From Gorsachius magnificus (Eukaryota > Chordata > Aves > Pelecaniformes > Ardeidae), in contig CM067081.1 in assembly GCA_034008185.1 (NCBI GenBank), forward strand, positions 6,075,821 to 6,139,820: a stretch of 64,000 bases of DNA, in the 5' to 3' direction. How positions within the stretch are numbered: position 1 is the stretch's first letter; every line of letters begins with the position of its first letter. This document shows, piece after piece, positions 1 to 11,150 of the stretch. The notes beneath the pieces were generated by a model. The model saw only the letters and a list, made by a program, of their open reading frames with translations. It was not told the origin of the DNA and searched no databases. The translations under genes and the position numbers were made by a program.

Positions 1-1267
1 TAAGTGGCCTGGAAGCAGGAATTCTGTCCTGTTATTTTATCAAATTTAGACTTACTTAAGCTGAAAATAAGGAAGCCTTGAGAAAGTAAGTTTTTCCCAT
101 TTTAGAAACCTATCAAATATTTCCTCTCTGGTTAGTTAACATGAACATTATAACAACTCACAATGGAACTGTATATGTTAAAAGCCCTTTCATCAAACTG
201 CATTTATGGAAGTGATTACCTTAGTAAAAGGCAGGGGAAAAAAGCATTATCAGTACACAATCAGAAGGAGCTAAGACTCCTATACTAAATTTTATGACCA
301 TATGGAAAAATGCAAATAAATTTCAGTGATGGGCTTAACTAGAAATAATATATGCTATACCAGTAATAATTATACATATAAAAAAGTAGTGCAGAGGAAA
401 TCTCAAGTGAGCGGAGATATCAATCTGGGGTCAGAAAATGACTGATATGCAGCTTGCAACATGCAGACCCTGATTTTTAGGCTTGTGGACTCTGTTGTTG
501 GCACTGATTTCATGGAGCCACTGTATTATTGATCCAAATCTCAGTATTCCTCACAACTACTCCTGCTCCAGGATTTGACCTCCTGACATTCCAATTGCTA
601 TATTTGTACATAAAATTCACCTTTTTTGCAATGATATCACATCAAATAATCTATATCAATATTTTAGTTTGGGTGATGAATTTTGAAGTGGATTTCCAGG
701 CATTTCCTTCTATCATGCTCTTTTTATCATCAGCGAGTGGTCTCAGAGTAGACACACTGAATTCTTTAAGGATGAAACTCACCTGGGAGCTGGTGCCCGG
801 GAGCACATCTGAGAACAAGTGCTTCAGCCACTGCCTAGCTTTAAGATGACAGGAAGGACCAATCTAGCTGTAAGCTGAATTTACACCCTCCTGGAAACCC
901 TTTTGGGTTTTATTTTGTGTTTTCAACATTTTTTTCTCTATAAAAAGTCCTTTATTCTGGGCTGTACTACTTGCTAATGTAAACAGAGCTATTTTGGACT
1001 TTCACTTATTTCAAGCTTATAGACACATTTATATCAGCATCCTCTCCAGCCTGAAATAATCCTACATCAAAGCCCTTCTGGAGACCCAAGTTTAAGTGAC
1101 TTAGTGATACAGTGGAAGTTGATGGCAGAATGGAGAATTGAACACAAATGCCCCAAATCATAAATCACTAGCTCATCCTTCCCTCTATCACGTTAGCAAA
1201 GGGGACTTTGTGGGGCTTTTGTTTTGGTTTCTTTTTCCTCCCCTAATGCTGTCAGATGAAATCAAGT

Positions 1268-1311
1268 AGGCATATTCCATATGATGATCTGCTATTGCAG
1301 GGAATATGCCT
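1268..1311. repeat. Short inverted repeat, 11-bp arms, 22-nt loop
   Basis: The arms AGGCATATTCC (1268-1278) and GGAATATGCCT (1301-1311) are perfect reverse complements around a 22-nt spacer. This could form a cruciform or RNA hairpin, but in 64 kb of AT-rich DNA some such pairs occur by chance. No function is assigned. Confidence 0.5.
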
Positions 1312-2189
1312 CGATGGACATATGTTTTTCCTATTAGCTTTTTTGCATGCTTCCTCAGTGCTGAGGAGAACTGTTCCCCCCATTTTTCATATATTAGTTA
1401 TTTTGGTGGACTTTCTATATCAGGAGACCAAGATTCAGCACCAGCAAGTGTGATTTGAAATAATATTTTAATTGAGAATCTTCCATATACATTCTGTAGT
1501 ACTGGACCAATTTTTTATTAGTCAAGTACCATTAGACTACTGCAACAGTAATCTGATTTTACAATATAATATAAGCTGGAGGAAAAGAAACATTAACTGT
1601 TATTTGTCAAGAAGAGTGATCTTTATTAGATCTGACCTTTCTCTAAGCCAACACAATAAAAAGGTGAGTGTCATTTTTATACTTACAAATATTAGTTTTG
1701 CTTACTGTAAGCAAAAGATGAGTCTCTCAGGGGACTTAAAATTCTCATTGGAAATAATTGAATCTCATTACCAAGTATGCACTATGAAGCTCTTATGATT
1801 TGCCCCAATCAACTATTAAAAGTATGTTCCTACTTAGAGCACTACTTTCCAACCTCAGCTGCTACATAGCATAGTACTACTGAATTGACCTTTTATGAAA
1901 CTTGAAGCACCATGTAATTAACTTTTTCTATGTACAGAGCTAAGACTTAATGAAACTGCGAGGTTAAATGTCAATACGTCCTTTGCAGGCATTTTTCGTA
2001 TTACAGTTCTTGGCTTTCAGATGTTAATGATACACTTTCTGTACCCATTTGGTTTAAAAAAAAAAAAAGAAAATTGCAAATTTGTACTGCAGTGCACAAC
2101 ACAGTCCAATTTCAGTCTTTGAGTAACCCCAATCAACAAAGAATAGCTCTGAAATGCAAAGCAATAAACCGTGTTGGGGACTGTTTTAT

Positions 2190-2232
2190 GATCCTGATCC
2201 AAAATCCTTTGAAGTGAATGGAAATGTACTCG
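2190..2232. repeat. Possible scrap of an ancient amniote retroelement
   Basis: The stretch around 2190-2230 reads CTGATCCAAAATCCTTTGAA followed by GTGAATGG. It resembles the recurring motif GATCCAAAGCCCATTGAAGT found in old amniote CR1/L3-like repeats, known to me mainly from turtles and crocodilians. Only about 30 bp are alignable by eye, so it may be coincidence. Confidence 0.3.
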
Positions 2233-4890
2233 AGGTTGCATGGTTTCCACATATCTTGTTCTGTACGGTTTCACTTTAACATCCAGGGCAGCTCTGTGTA
2301 AGACCTCTAGATGGTCATCAAAATCTTTTTGCAAGACCAGGAGCTGATTTGCAGATCTCTGAACTAAAATGGTTACCCTAGAAATAAGCATGTGTAGATA
2401 GCAATGTCATTGGTGGTTGAAAAGTCTTATTAAAGGGATGAGTGAGTATTGTTTTCCTTATATCTTAGTGATACTTGAAATTCAGATATGAGAATCTCCC
2501 ATTTCTCACTTCAGATTTTTCATTTGCAATTCAGGATCTTTCACTGACTGTGGGATTTTTAGGGTACAAGTGGGTCTTCTCATATATTTACCTGAGGACT
2601 CTGAATTCAACAGGCAACAAGTTGTAGTATACGAGACTCTGTAAGAGTTGTTTCCTCTTGCATACCACAGAAGCTGAATGTATTTCTTGATTGAATTAGA
2701 CCCATAAATTTTAGGTCCTAAATTGCAGCTACTGCTATGTCTCAGGGTCATATCAAGTTAATAAACTCCTAGTACCCAGACTGTAATATGCTTAAGTTGA
2801 CGTGCACTGTGTTTAATAAATAATTAATTCTAATTAAAACAATTAAGAAAGATCCTTTTTCTAAAACAATTTTCCATTCATTTTTTTAAACACCATTGAC
2901 TAATACATTTAAAACAGTTCTGAAATCCATACACAACTGCATGAGCTCTGGAATTTATGAAAGCCACACTCTTATCAGCTGGCTCGCCTCATACATTTTA
3001 TGATATATACCAGCAATTTTCATTCACATATCACTGAAAAAAAAAAAAACAAACCATGCTACAGAGCTTGTCAGACCAGAGCCAAAACCAGTTTTTCATA
3101 TGCATCAGGACAACAATAGAAAGTGTATATATCACTCAGGAACAATGAGTTGTTATGAGGAACTATTTAAAGGCAGCTAAGAGGCAACAGGCTATAGGCC
3201 AGAAAATAAAGGCTAGACAATAATCTGCTGAATGCCCTTGACTCCAAAGAATAAAGTGACCTTCTGGGGAAAAAAACAAACAAGCAAACAAAAGAAACCC
3301 CCAAAACCTAAAAGGAAACAGATTACTGAAATAGCTAGAAAGGAAATCTTAAATTGCATGGAAATTGTGCTTTGAACACCATCTAGCCCATGGTGCCACA
3401 ACATATGAAACAGCCAATTGCTTCCAAATCTATCTTTTCAGGTTTTCAGGGAAAATGTCTTTTATTATAACCAGCAGTAGAGAAGTGCTTTTGGGAAGCT
3501 TTACAATACCAGTAGTCACACACCTGTCTCCACAGCATATGAATCGGGTCCCAGCAGACAATTCCAAAGTATAAGGGAAAGAATGTTGTAAATTATAACC
3601 AATACATTGCTTAGGGGGTCCTGGAAGTTGCAGCAAATTACCTAACCTAACCTTTGCCCTTCTTTTTCTGTCTTTCAGAGACTTGTCTCTCCAGTTTGCA
3701 GCTTAACACTTTCTTTTAACATTGAGTTTGCTATATTGAATAATTTGGCTAGCAATCTACATATTACTTCCACATTTCTCTCTCTTCTGTACAAATAATC
3801 ATGGCAATGGGGAGACTTAGAAAACATTAAGGGCATAGGCCTTCTGTAATCTGATATTTTAGGCCAAGATCAAGGGAGTTATTCCAGTGGTACACAAAGG
3901 ATCTGATGGAGACTTCAGCTGTATTAGAAGACTGAGTCTAATTAATAACTGGAGAATTCCTTTCCATTCTTCCCTGACTCCATTCCCCAAGGCTGAGGTG
4001 TGGCTTTCACATTCAGTCAGAAGATAAATACCAGGCCCTTCTAAGCCAGGTGACAATGGTGAGATTAGAAATTCTGAGATAGGTGACATCTTCTAACTTT
4101 GACAATAAAATGACAGTGTCCAGAAGGGGTAGTTGTTACACAGAAGTGAAGAGTGCTCTTGTGGCAAAGATGAAAGTTGCATCTTTAGATCCAATGTAAA
4201 GGAAGTTTCGTAATAGCAGCAGAAAGAAGATTCTGAATTCCTGAAGTTTTGGAGCTTGTTTTAAACAAGAAAAAAGTGCTTGTAATAAAGACGCAATTTA
4301 AATTTTTTTGAAGTCCAAATGAAACAAAAATCTTCTTCAAGCATTTCTATCTATTGCACTCTATCAGAAGAGAGATATGAATATTGTTTATTCTTCTAGT
4401 AGTTAAGAAAAGCATATAAGCAGAAAGTGCCTATAAGCATATGATTCATATACATAGGTATAGTATTTATAGAAATCCTAAGCTCAGACTGCAAAGCAGA
4501 CTCAGAGTCAGGTCAGATATAACATAAACGCAGCCAAGGAAGCTCTTGACAGACTCTTTAGCCCTTTCATTGTCCCATCTACCTACTGAAAATCTGAACT
4601 TTTAGATAAGTTATGCCATAAATTCTTCCATTTTTTCACCCACAAAATAGACTTTATTAGCAGAACCATTTTGCTTTAGGATAACATTGCACCACCACAA
4701 GCAAAGGTACATTCTTCTTATTTCTATGCTCTTAAAGGAAAACTGCTGTAGAATGTTGTGCCTTTTTTCTTTATTAATTTAATGGGAATCTTCAAGTTCT
4801 TCTTCAGAATGTCACTAATTCCTGATTTGGATATGAATTATGAATGACTAATAAATATGTGGAATGTAACTTTAAACCCCAACTTGATAT

Positions 4891-4970
4891 GAATCATAGA
4901 ATCTTAAAATCATACAATAATTTGGGTTGGAAAATACCTTTAAGATAATCAAGTCCAACCATTAACCTAG
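4891..4970 (-). mobile_element. CR1 LINE (old), 3' terminal piece
   Basis: The minus-strand CR1 3' end lies on the left: GAATCATAGAATC, then a diverged TTGGGTTGGAAAATACCTTT, then ATCAAGTCCAACCATTAACC. This is the extreme 3' untranslated end of the same old CR1 that resumes at 5211 and again at 5750. The copy is cut at about 4970 by a plus-strand CR1. The last four bases, CTAG, reappear at 5208-5211 and are a candidate target-site duplication of that insertion. Confidence 0.85.
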
Positions 4971-5210
4971 GTTTGCACCAGGGCAGGTTTAGGTTAAATT
5001 TTAGGAAAAATTTCTTCCCTGAAAGGGTTGTCAAGCACTGGAAGGGGCTGCCCAGGGAAGTGGTCAAGTCCCCATCCCTGGAGGTATTTAAAAGCTGGGC
5101 AGACGAGGTGCTTATGGACATGGTTTAGTGGTGGGATGGCAGGGCTTGGGTAATGGTTGGACTTGATGATCTTAAAGGTCTTTTCCAACCTGAACGATTC
5201 TATGATTCTA
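4971..5210 (+). mobile_element. CR1 LINE 3' end inserted into an older CR1
   Basis: Plus-strand CR1 3' terminus, about 240 bp and heavily 5'-truncated. It starts in the last coding part (GCACCAGGGCAGGTTTAGG, then AAATTTCTTCCCTGAAAGGG), runs through GGGGCTGCCCAGGGAAGTGG and TGGACTTGATGATCTTAAAG, and ends CGATTCTATGATTCTA. Minus-strand CR1 sequence flanks it on both sides, so it landed inside an older copy in the opposite orientation. CTAG borders both edges (4967-4970, 5208-5211). It resembles the insert at 52039-52457, which shares the GTGGTCAAGTCCCCATCC block. Confidence 0.9.
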
Positions 5211-5222
5211 GCACAGCCCAGT
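5211..5222 (-). mobile_element. CR1 LINE (old), 12-bp sliver between two insertions
   Basis: GCACAGCCCAGT matches the piece expected between CCAACCATTAACCCA and CCACCACTAAAC in minus-strand CR1 (GCACTGCCAAGT). It links the 4891-4970 piece to the 5750 piece. Its last five bases, CCAGT, are the left target-site duplication of the LTR that follows. The assignment depends on context because the sliver is short. Confidence 0.55.
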
Positions 5223-5749
5223 TGTTCTGGTTTAACCTGGCAGGCAGCTGAACACCACACAGCCGCTCATTCACTCCCCACCCTCCCCAGTGGGCTGGGG
5301 GAGAGAACTGGGGGGGAGGGTTGAGATAAAGACAGTTTAATGAAGAAGCAGAGGAAAATACTAATATTAATACTAATACTAATAATAGTAGTAGTAGTAA
5401 TAATAATGAAGGTAAGAGAATATACAGAATATACAAACCAAGTGATGCAAAATGTAATTGCTCACCACCCGCTGACAAATGCCCAGCCCATCCTGAGCAG
5501 CAATCACTCTTCCCCTGACTAACTCCCCCTTTGGCCAGTTGGGGTCAGCTGTACTGGCTGTGCCCCCTCCCAGCTTCTTGTGCACCTGGCAGAGCAGGGG
5601 AAGCTGAAAAGTCCTTGACTGTTCTAAGCACTATTTCGTAACAACTAAACCATCAGTGTGTTATCAATGTTCTTCTCATAATAAATCCAAAACACAAAAT
5701 GCTACCTACTAGGAAGAAAATTAACTCTACCCCAGCCAAAAATAGGACA
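5223..5749 (-). mobile_element. Solo LTR, ERVL-like avian family (minus strand)
   Basis: As written it starts TGTTCTGGTTTAACC and ends TAGGACA, so the LTR reads TGTCCTA...AACCAGAACA on the minus strand. Internal landmarks include GGCAGGCAGCTGAACACCAC, GATAAAGACAGTTTAATGAA (reverse of the poly(A)-signal area), GGCCAGTTGGGGTCAGCTG and AAAATTAACTCTACCCCAGC. Flanking bases CCAGT (5218-5222) and CAAGT (5750-5754) form a 5-bp target-site duplication with one mismatch. No retroviral gene is adjacent, so this is a solo LTR left by LTR-LTR recombination. About 40 bp that hold the TATA region in the related copy at 36934-37496 are missing here, and a simple-repeat patch lies at 5361-5408. Confidence 0.88.
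5361..5408. repeat. Trinucleotide/hexanucleotide microsatellite inside LTR
   Basis: Runs of TAATAC/TAATAT, then TAG and TAA units, sit between the poly(A)-signal area and the TGTATATTC-like block of the LTR. The LTR at 36934-37496 carries a different but equally repetitive ATTATC/ATT/GTT patch at the same internal place. The repeat therefore appears to be a family trait that diverged copy by copy. Confidence 0.85.
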
Positions 5750-6890
5750 CAAGTCCACCACTAAACTATGTCTCTAAGCACCATATCTACATGGTTTTTA
5801 AATAACTTCAGGGATGGGGACTTGACAACCTCCCTGGGTAGCCTGTTCTAATTCTTGACAACCCTTTTGGGGAAGAAATTTTTCCTAATATCTAATCTAA
5901 ACCTCCCCTGGTGCAACTTGAGATCATTTCCTCTTCATCCTATTGCTTGTTCCTTGGGAGAAGAGACGAACACCCACCTCACTATAGCCTCCTGTCAGGG
6001 AGTTGTAGAGAGTGATAAGGTCTCTCCTCAGCCTCCTCTTCTCCAGGCTGAACACTACCAGTTCCCTCAGCCACTCCTCATTAGACTTGTGCTCCAGACC
6101 CCTCACCAGCTTTGTGGACTTCACTGGACACGCTCTAGCATGTCAATGTCTTTCTTGTAGTGAGGGGCCCAACACTGAACATAATATTCAAGGTGCAGCC
6201 TCACCAGCGCAGAATACAGGGCGTCGATCATTTCTCTACTCCTGCTGGCCACACCATTTCTGATACAAGCCAGGATGCTATTGGCCTTCCTGGCCACCTG
6301 GGCACACTGCTGGCTCATATTCAGCTGGCTGTCAATCAGTACCCCCAGGTCTTTTTCCACCAGGCAGCTTTCCAGCCACTCTTCCCCACACTTGTAGCAT
6401 TGTGTGGGGTTGTTGTGAACCAAGTTCAGGACCTGGTGCTTGGACTTGTTGAAACTTATACAATTGTCCTTGGCCCGTGGATCCAGCCCGTTCAGATCCC
6501 TCTGTAGAGCCTTCCTACTCTCAAGCAGATCAACACTCCTGCCCAACTTGGTATCCTCTGCAAACTTACTGAGGGTGCATTCAGGCCCTTTATCCAGATC
6601 ACTGATTAAGATATTAAACAGAACTGGCCCCAATATTGAGTCCTGGAGAATGTAAGTTGTGACTGGCTGCCAACTGGATTTAACTCCATTCACCACAACT
6701 CTTTGGTCCTTGGCATCTAAACAATTTTTAACCCAATGAAGAGTACACCCACCCAGGCCACAGGCAGCCACTTTTGTCCTGGAGAATGCTGAGGGAAACG
6801 GTGTCAAATGATTTACTAAAGTCTAGATAGACAACATCCACAGCCTTTGCCTCATCTACTAAGCAGGTCATCTTGTCATAGAAGGGTATC
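5750..6890 (-). mobile_element. CR1 LINE (old), main body on minus strand
   Basis: Continuation of the old CR1 after the LTR, starting CAAGTCCACCACTAAACTAT. Read on the minus strand it covers the reverse transcriptase from the DFSKAFDT region through ADDTKL-like, ...[12 protein letters not shown]..., the C-terminal thumb-like region ([20 protein letters not shown]) and the 3' end. It breaks off at about 6890 (GTCATAGAAGG), so the copy is 5'-truncated within RT, as usual for CR1. The largest surviving frame is 6121-6807 (228 codons) and still shows F-A-E-D-T-K-L, in which the first catalytic Asp of the FADD box is Glu. Frameshifts elsewhere make it a fossil. Confidence 0.92.
6121..6807 (-). 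pseudogene. CR1 ORF2 reverse transcriptase fragment
   Basis: About 228 codons of CR1 ORF2 reverse transcriptase. Recognisable blocks in order are [20 protein letters not shown] (expected ...TSGVPQGSV, so the PQG core is lost), [15 protein letters not shown], a decayed active site [45 protein letters not shown] and [10 protein letters not shown]. The upstream RT blocks lie beyond frame-disrupting changes, and the endonuclease is absent. The altered catalytic box and missing N-terminal half make enzymatic activity implausible. Confidence 0.85.
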
Positions 6891-7642
6891 AAGTGTAAGG
6901 TCTTGAACCTGGGAAAACATAATCCAGGAGTGCAGCCCAGACTGGGATCCACCCGGCTGGAGAGCATCTCTGTGGAAAGGAACCTGGGGGTCCTGTTGGA
7001 CAACAAGCCCAATAGGAGTGAGCAATCTGCTGCTGCAGCCAAGAAGGCCAATAGGATGCTGGGCTGCATCAACAAGGGCATCACCAGCAGAGATAAAGAA
7101 GCCGTCATCCCACTCTGCTCAGCGCTTGTCAGGCCACACCTGGAATACTGTGTTCAGTTTTGGTCCCCCCTATACATAAAAGATGTGGACAGTCTGGAGG
7201 GGGTCCAGAGAAGGGCCACCAAGATGATCAAAGGACCGGGAAGCCTGCCATATGAGGATAGGCTGAGGAAGCTGGGTTTGTTCAGCCTAGAGAAAAAGAG
7301 GCTTAAAGGGGATCTCATCACCATTTATCAGTATTTAAAGGGTGGCTACAAAGAAGATGGAGACTCCCTTTTCACAAAGAGTCACATGGAAAAGACAAGG
7401 GGTGATGGATACAAGTTAATCCTGAGAGGATTCTGATTGAACATGAGAGGGAAATTTTTCACAATGAGAACAGTCAACCATTAGAATAATCTCCCCAGCA
7501 GAGTGATTGACTCTGCCACACTAGACACTTTCAAGACGCAGCTGGACAGGGTGCTGGGCCATCTTGTCTAGGCTGTGCTCTTACCTAGAAAGGTTGCACC
7601 AGATGATCCTTGAGGTCCCTTCCAACCTGGTATTCTATGATC
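6891..7642 (+). mobile_element. CR1 LINE 3' portion abutting the antisense CR1
   Basis: Plus-strand CR1 of a different subfamily, starting around CAAGTGTAAGGTCTTGAACC (the ...CKVLHLG... part of ORF2) and ending CCAACCTGGTATTCTATGAT. It is 5'-truncated exactly where the minus-strand CR1 at 5750-6890 stops. No CR1 continues beyond 7642, so it may mark the edge of the older copy or have caused its truncation. The two copies overlap in ORF2 content and form a large imperfect inverted repeat of roughly 700 bp per arm. Confidence 0.9.
6903..7436 (+). pseudogene. CR1 ORF2 C-terminal fragment (open frame)
   Basis: 177 codons of the ORF2 C-terminus downstream of the RT active site, open until a TGA at 7434. 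Landmarks are AERNLGVLLDNK-like (SVERNLGVLLDNKPNRSEQS), [74 protein letters not shown] and YQYLKGGYKEDGDSLF. The first ATG lies inside CR1 coding sequence, so it is not a real start. No catalytic domain is present. Confidence 0.85.
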
Positions 7643-10600
7643 CCAGAAGGGAAACAAGAAAGCCAGGCAGGGAAGAATTAGACTAAACATTATTTTTGAC
7701 CGAGCAATTTTCATCTGTACCCGTGAAAATGTATTACAAAGGAAGTTAATTATCATTATTTCCACTTTCCTTTCAGATTATTACTTAGTCAGAAAGAGAT
7801 TATGTAACTCAACAGAGATCCAAGCTGAAAAGTGAGGGGAAGAATCTGTATCTCTCTGAATACCTGCTTGTTTGTTTGCAACTCAGCCAACCATGAAATA
7901 AGACAAAAAGATTTAAGGCAGTGGGAATGTAATGGGAATGTAATTGGAATGTAGCAATCAGCACATCAAAGCAAATGTGTCAAAATACGTCCAAAGTTGA
8001 CACCTTTGTTTAGACCTCTCAATTTTTCCTAGGTCTGTAGCACCAGCTGAAGGAGGAAGACATTGATGTCCAGTTTACAGTGTTACACTTGGACCAGCTT
8101 TTGATAAAAATGTTCAGATAATATTCAGCAATGACATAAAATAATTTGTCTTGGAATAAAAAATAAATAAGTATATTACTTATTATCTTTGTATTATGTA
8201 TAGGTTCCTTTCATTTGTAATGTGGAAAACATTTTTGATTATGATTTTAAATCAGTTACTGCATATCTCTAATTTCATCTGCACAATTGCACGCTGTTGC
8301 ATACCTTAAAATATGAAAAGCTATATATGAAAGGATAGGAGAAACCTGTTAGGTTTTTTTCCTGCGTGTTCAGCAGTAACACTTTTTCTTGATGCTGTTA
8401 TTTAGACAAAAGAATTGTTTCTTCTGAGATTAATAACACCCAATAACACAGAGCCACAAGTACAGGTAATATTAGAAACTGCAGAATCCAGCAACATCCT
8501 GGTTCTATGCATTTAGGTTGCCTCCTTCATTTTTAACTGCCTTTTGTAGACTGTGAATTGTTCATAGTCTAGTTAAAAGGCAGCTTTCCTTCTGCAAAGC
8601 CATGAAATGCTGCAGTCTTCAATCTAAAAACTCCCAGAAACCACTCAGCAAGAACTGTGATAACAGATTTTTCCATAAAAGTGTGGTTTCCATCAAAATT
8701 TTACAATTAAACATCAACTTGCAAGAAGATCTTGATGATGTATGTGTAGGTCTGCCTGTAAGTAGAGAGGCACCATGGAAGAGAATTTCATTAACCTCAA
8801 TCTTCTCTCTTATTAAACTTTTTAAAGAAATCTCTTTGCGTCACTAGGTGTCCCTTCCTGAAAGACTTTTCTCTCTATCTTTCTTTCCTTCTTTCTCTGG
8901 CTTCCTTCCTCTTCCTTTTCATGAGTTTTGCATGTCTTATTTGTCCCACCATTTTCTCCTCCTCACATACATCTCACCAATGTTATTAGCCTCACACCAC
9001 ACAGACTGTCAGATGGCACTGCAAGTCATATTGTCAAAACAGTAGCAATACTCTGAACTTCGTTTTCTGCAAAAACTTCCATTAAAAAAAAGTGAAGAAA
9101 AAGTTTTCATGTTCTGAGGGAATCAAATTGCTCTGTAAACTCTGATTATCATGGCTTGTGTTCTCTCATATTTGTGTCTTCTGACACTAATATTTGTAAA
9201 TAACACAAGATACCATGGCAGATTCAGATCTTGATACAATCCTGGAATTGCTCACTGTGTGAGCATGAAAATTCCAAGTTAATGTTAGTGCCATGGAAAT
9301 CACTTGGGCTCCTGATCTTCTGACCATACTTTTATAATGCAGGCATTTTTGAGGAAGCAATAAAAGTTATCAAAATACTCACACTAGCTGATGACAAGTA
9401 GGACAGCTTGAGCTCACATCACATCAGCTAAACATCCAGCTACTTTCATCATCAAACTAAAACTAAGCTTTACTTGATCCTATGTTAACATTTATAAGCT
9501 CCTTAAATATTCTGAGGTGTACAATGGAGTATGATTTTGTGAAAGGCACTTTTCAAATTTTGTCTATCTCTATGAATCAAGCAGTTTACGATGGATTCAG
9601 TAATGACCTCTGGTTTTCAATAAACTGCTCTTACGAGAAAGGACTTTGATTAGAAAACCTTATTACTGGGGGAAACATGTCCTGAGAGCAACTCAGGTTT
9701 CAGAAACAAATACTACAAAAGGTAACAATCTATAAAAGTTACATTATTCAAGAATTAACAACAATAACCTCTTTTCTTTCATTTTCTTTATCTGCCTTGA
9801 TCAAGGTATGCACAAGTTCAGTGGTTTGCTCTCTGATGATGTCAGAGGCTGACATTTCAAGAATAACCTATGAAATTAGTGCATTCCTGCAGCCCCCCCT
9901 ACCTGTACCTCCTATAGTTCATCCAAAATGAAAGAATTTTGAGTTTTAATTCAGTTGTATTCTGGAGCTTATCCTGTAGCTCTTCAAAGACCAAATTAGG
10001 AAAAAAAAAACAAACTACTTAAATAAAAAAGGCCACGTCATTCATCAGTTTAATATTGGGATGAAATTATACCTTTCTATAAACTACTTTTTTTTCTCGT
10101 ATTTTTCCATGGTTGTGAACCTGTTCAGTTTTTTCTTTGGTTTCTTTTTACTTATCAGCCCCAGTTTTCATCATATTCGCTAACATATCAGTTCTCTGCC
10201 TGTGAGAGATGCAGCACTGAAGTTTGGTCATAAAATGGAGTGAAGATGGAGATTCCAACTCCTGTAGCCCTGAGGGGTTTCCTTCACTGGTACTTTGACT
10301 TCACACAAACTCTGGTTCCTTTTCCAGGGAGAAGAAATACTGGAAACATCTTCACTAAGAGATTTTATTGAAAAGTACCTTCTCATATACTCTAGCTGCC
10401 ACTAGCTAACTTTTGTGGAGCATATATCTGCTGTAAAGAAGGGCGTACGCAATGGCAACAGAATAACAGTGATATGGTATTGAAGAATTCAGTGTAAAAG
10501 TGGATGTTTGTTGCTTATAAAAAAGCAAGATAATCACTTAAAGGATATCTAAGTTAATTAAGTGTACCATGTGGGAGAAAAAGTAACCATATGGATAATT

Positions 10601-11150
10601 ATAAATGAGATTCAAATACTAATTACGGTAATAGAAGTTCACTTAAAACACACGATCAATTTTACTGAGCCTATGTGAAGAAGAAACATAGGCTGCAGTT
10701 TTAGAAGATGATAGCATTGGCAGCAGAGCTATCACAAAAAATTCACAACCCCGGTCCTGCCCTCACTGTTCACTGCTTGTAATTTGATCATTCCCATGAG
10801 GCAGTTAACCACAAACCTGCAAACAGCTGTACTAGCACAAGAGAGACCAAGTCAAACAGCATCGTAGGAAGACAATACTGTAGAAATATCCTAAGCTGCC
10901 TTTTGTGTGCCAAGCGAGTGTCTTGCAAAATTATAACCCAAAGGTAGACCCATAGAGGAATTTCAGACGTGGTGATAAATTGCCTTTACTAATACTTCTT
11001 GGCTGCCTGCATCCTGATGTGAAGCCTGTAAAGTTGAGTTAGTTCAGCATCTCAGAGTCAGGTTCAGAAAAGCCAAATGATAACCGGCAAAGTGTATCAT
11101 AAACCCTCCACTTCACTGCCCCCTGAGGATATCCTGGAGCTCTACTTATA
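7643..11150. other. Unique AT-rich sequence, no gene recognised
   Basis: No repeat or coding similarity recognised. Contains a polypyrimidine tract (8866-8920) and short A/T homopolymers (around 9992-10001, 10090-10096). Open frames are below 90 codons and look random. Confidence 0.55.
8866..8920. repeat. Polypyrimidine tract
   Basis: About 55 bases of almost pure C/T (TTTCTTTCCTTCTTTCTCT core) with only a few purines. It is low-complexity and could adopt triplex structure. No splice acceptor with a following plausible exon was found. Confidence 0.6.

Larger units (their letters stand above)
1..4890. other. AT-rich unique sequence, no gene recognised
   Basis: No open frame above about 125 codons and none with a recognisable domain or plausible exon structure. 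It holds A13 tracts (2056-2068, 3037-3049), an 11-bp perfect inverted repeat (1268-1278 with 1301-1311) and a possible ancient repeat scrap near 2190-2230. Otherwise I see nothing that marks a feature. Confidence 0.6.

Noticed and set aside
2017..2391. 124-codon minus-strand frame as an exon
   Set aside because: No domain, no supporting splice signals, and it overlaps an A13 tract and a possible ancient repeat scrap.
5361..5408. CRISPR-like array
   Set aside because: The units are simple trinucleotide or hexanucleotide repeats inside an LTR, without spacers.
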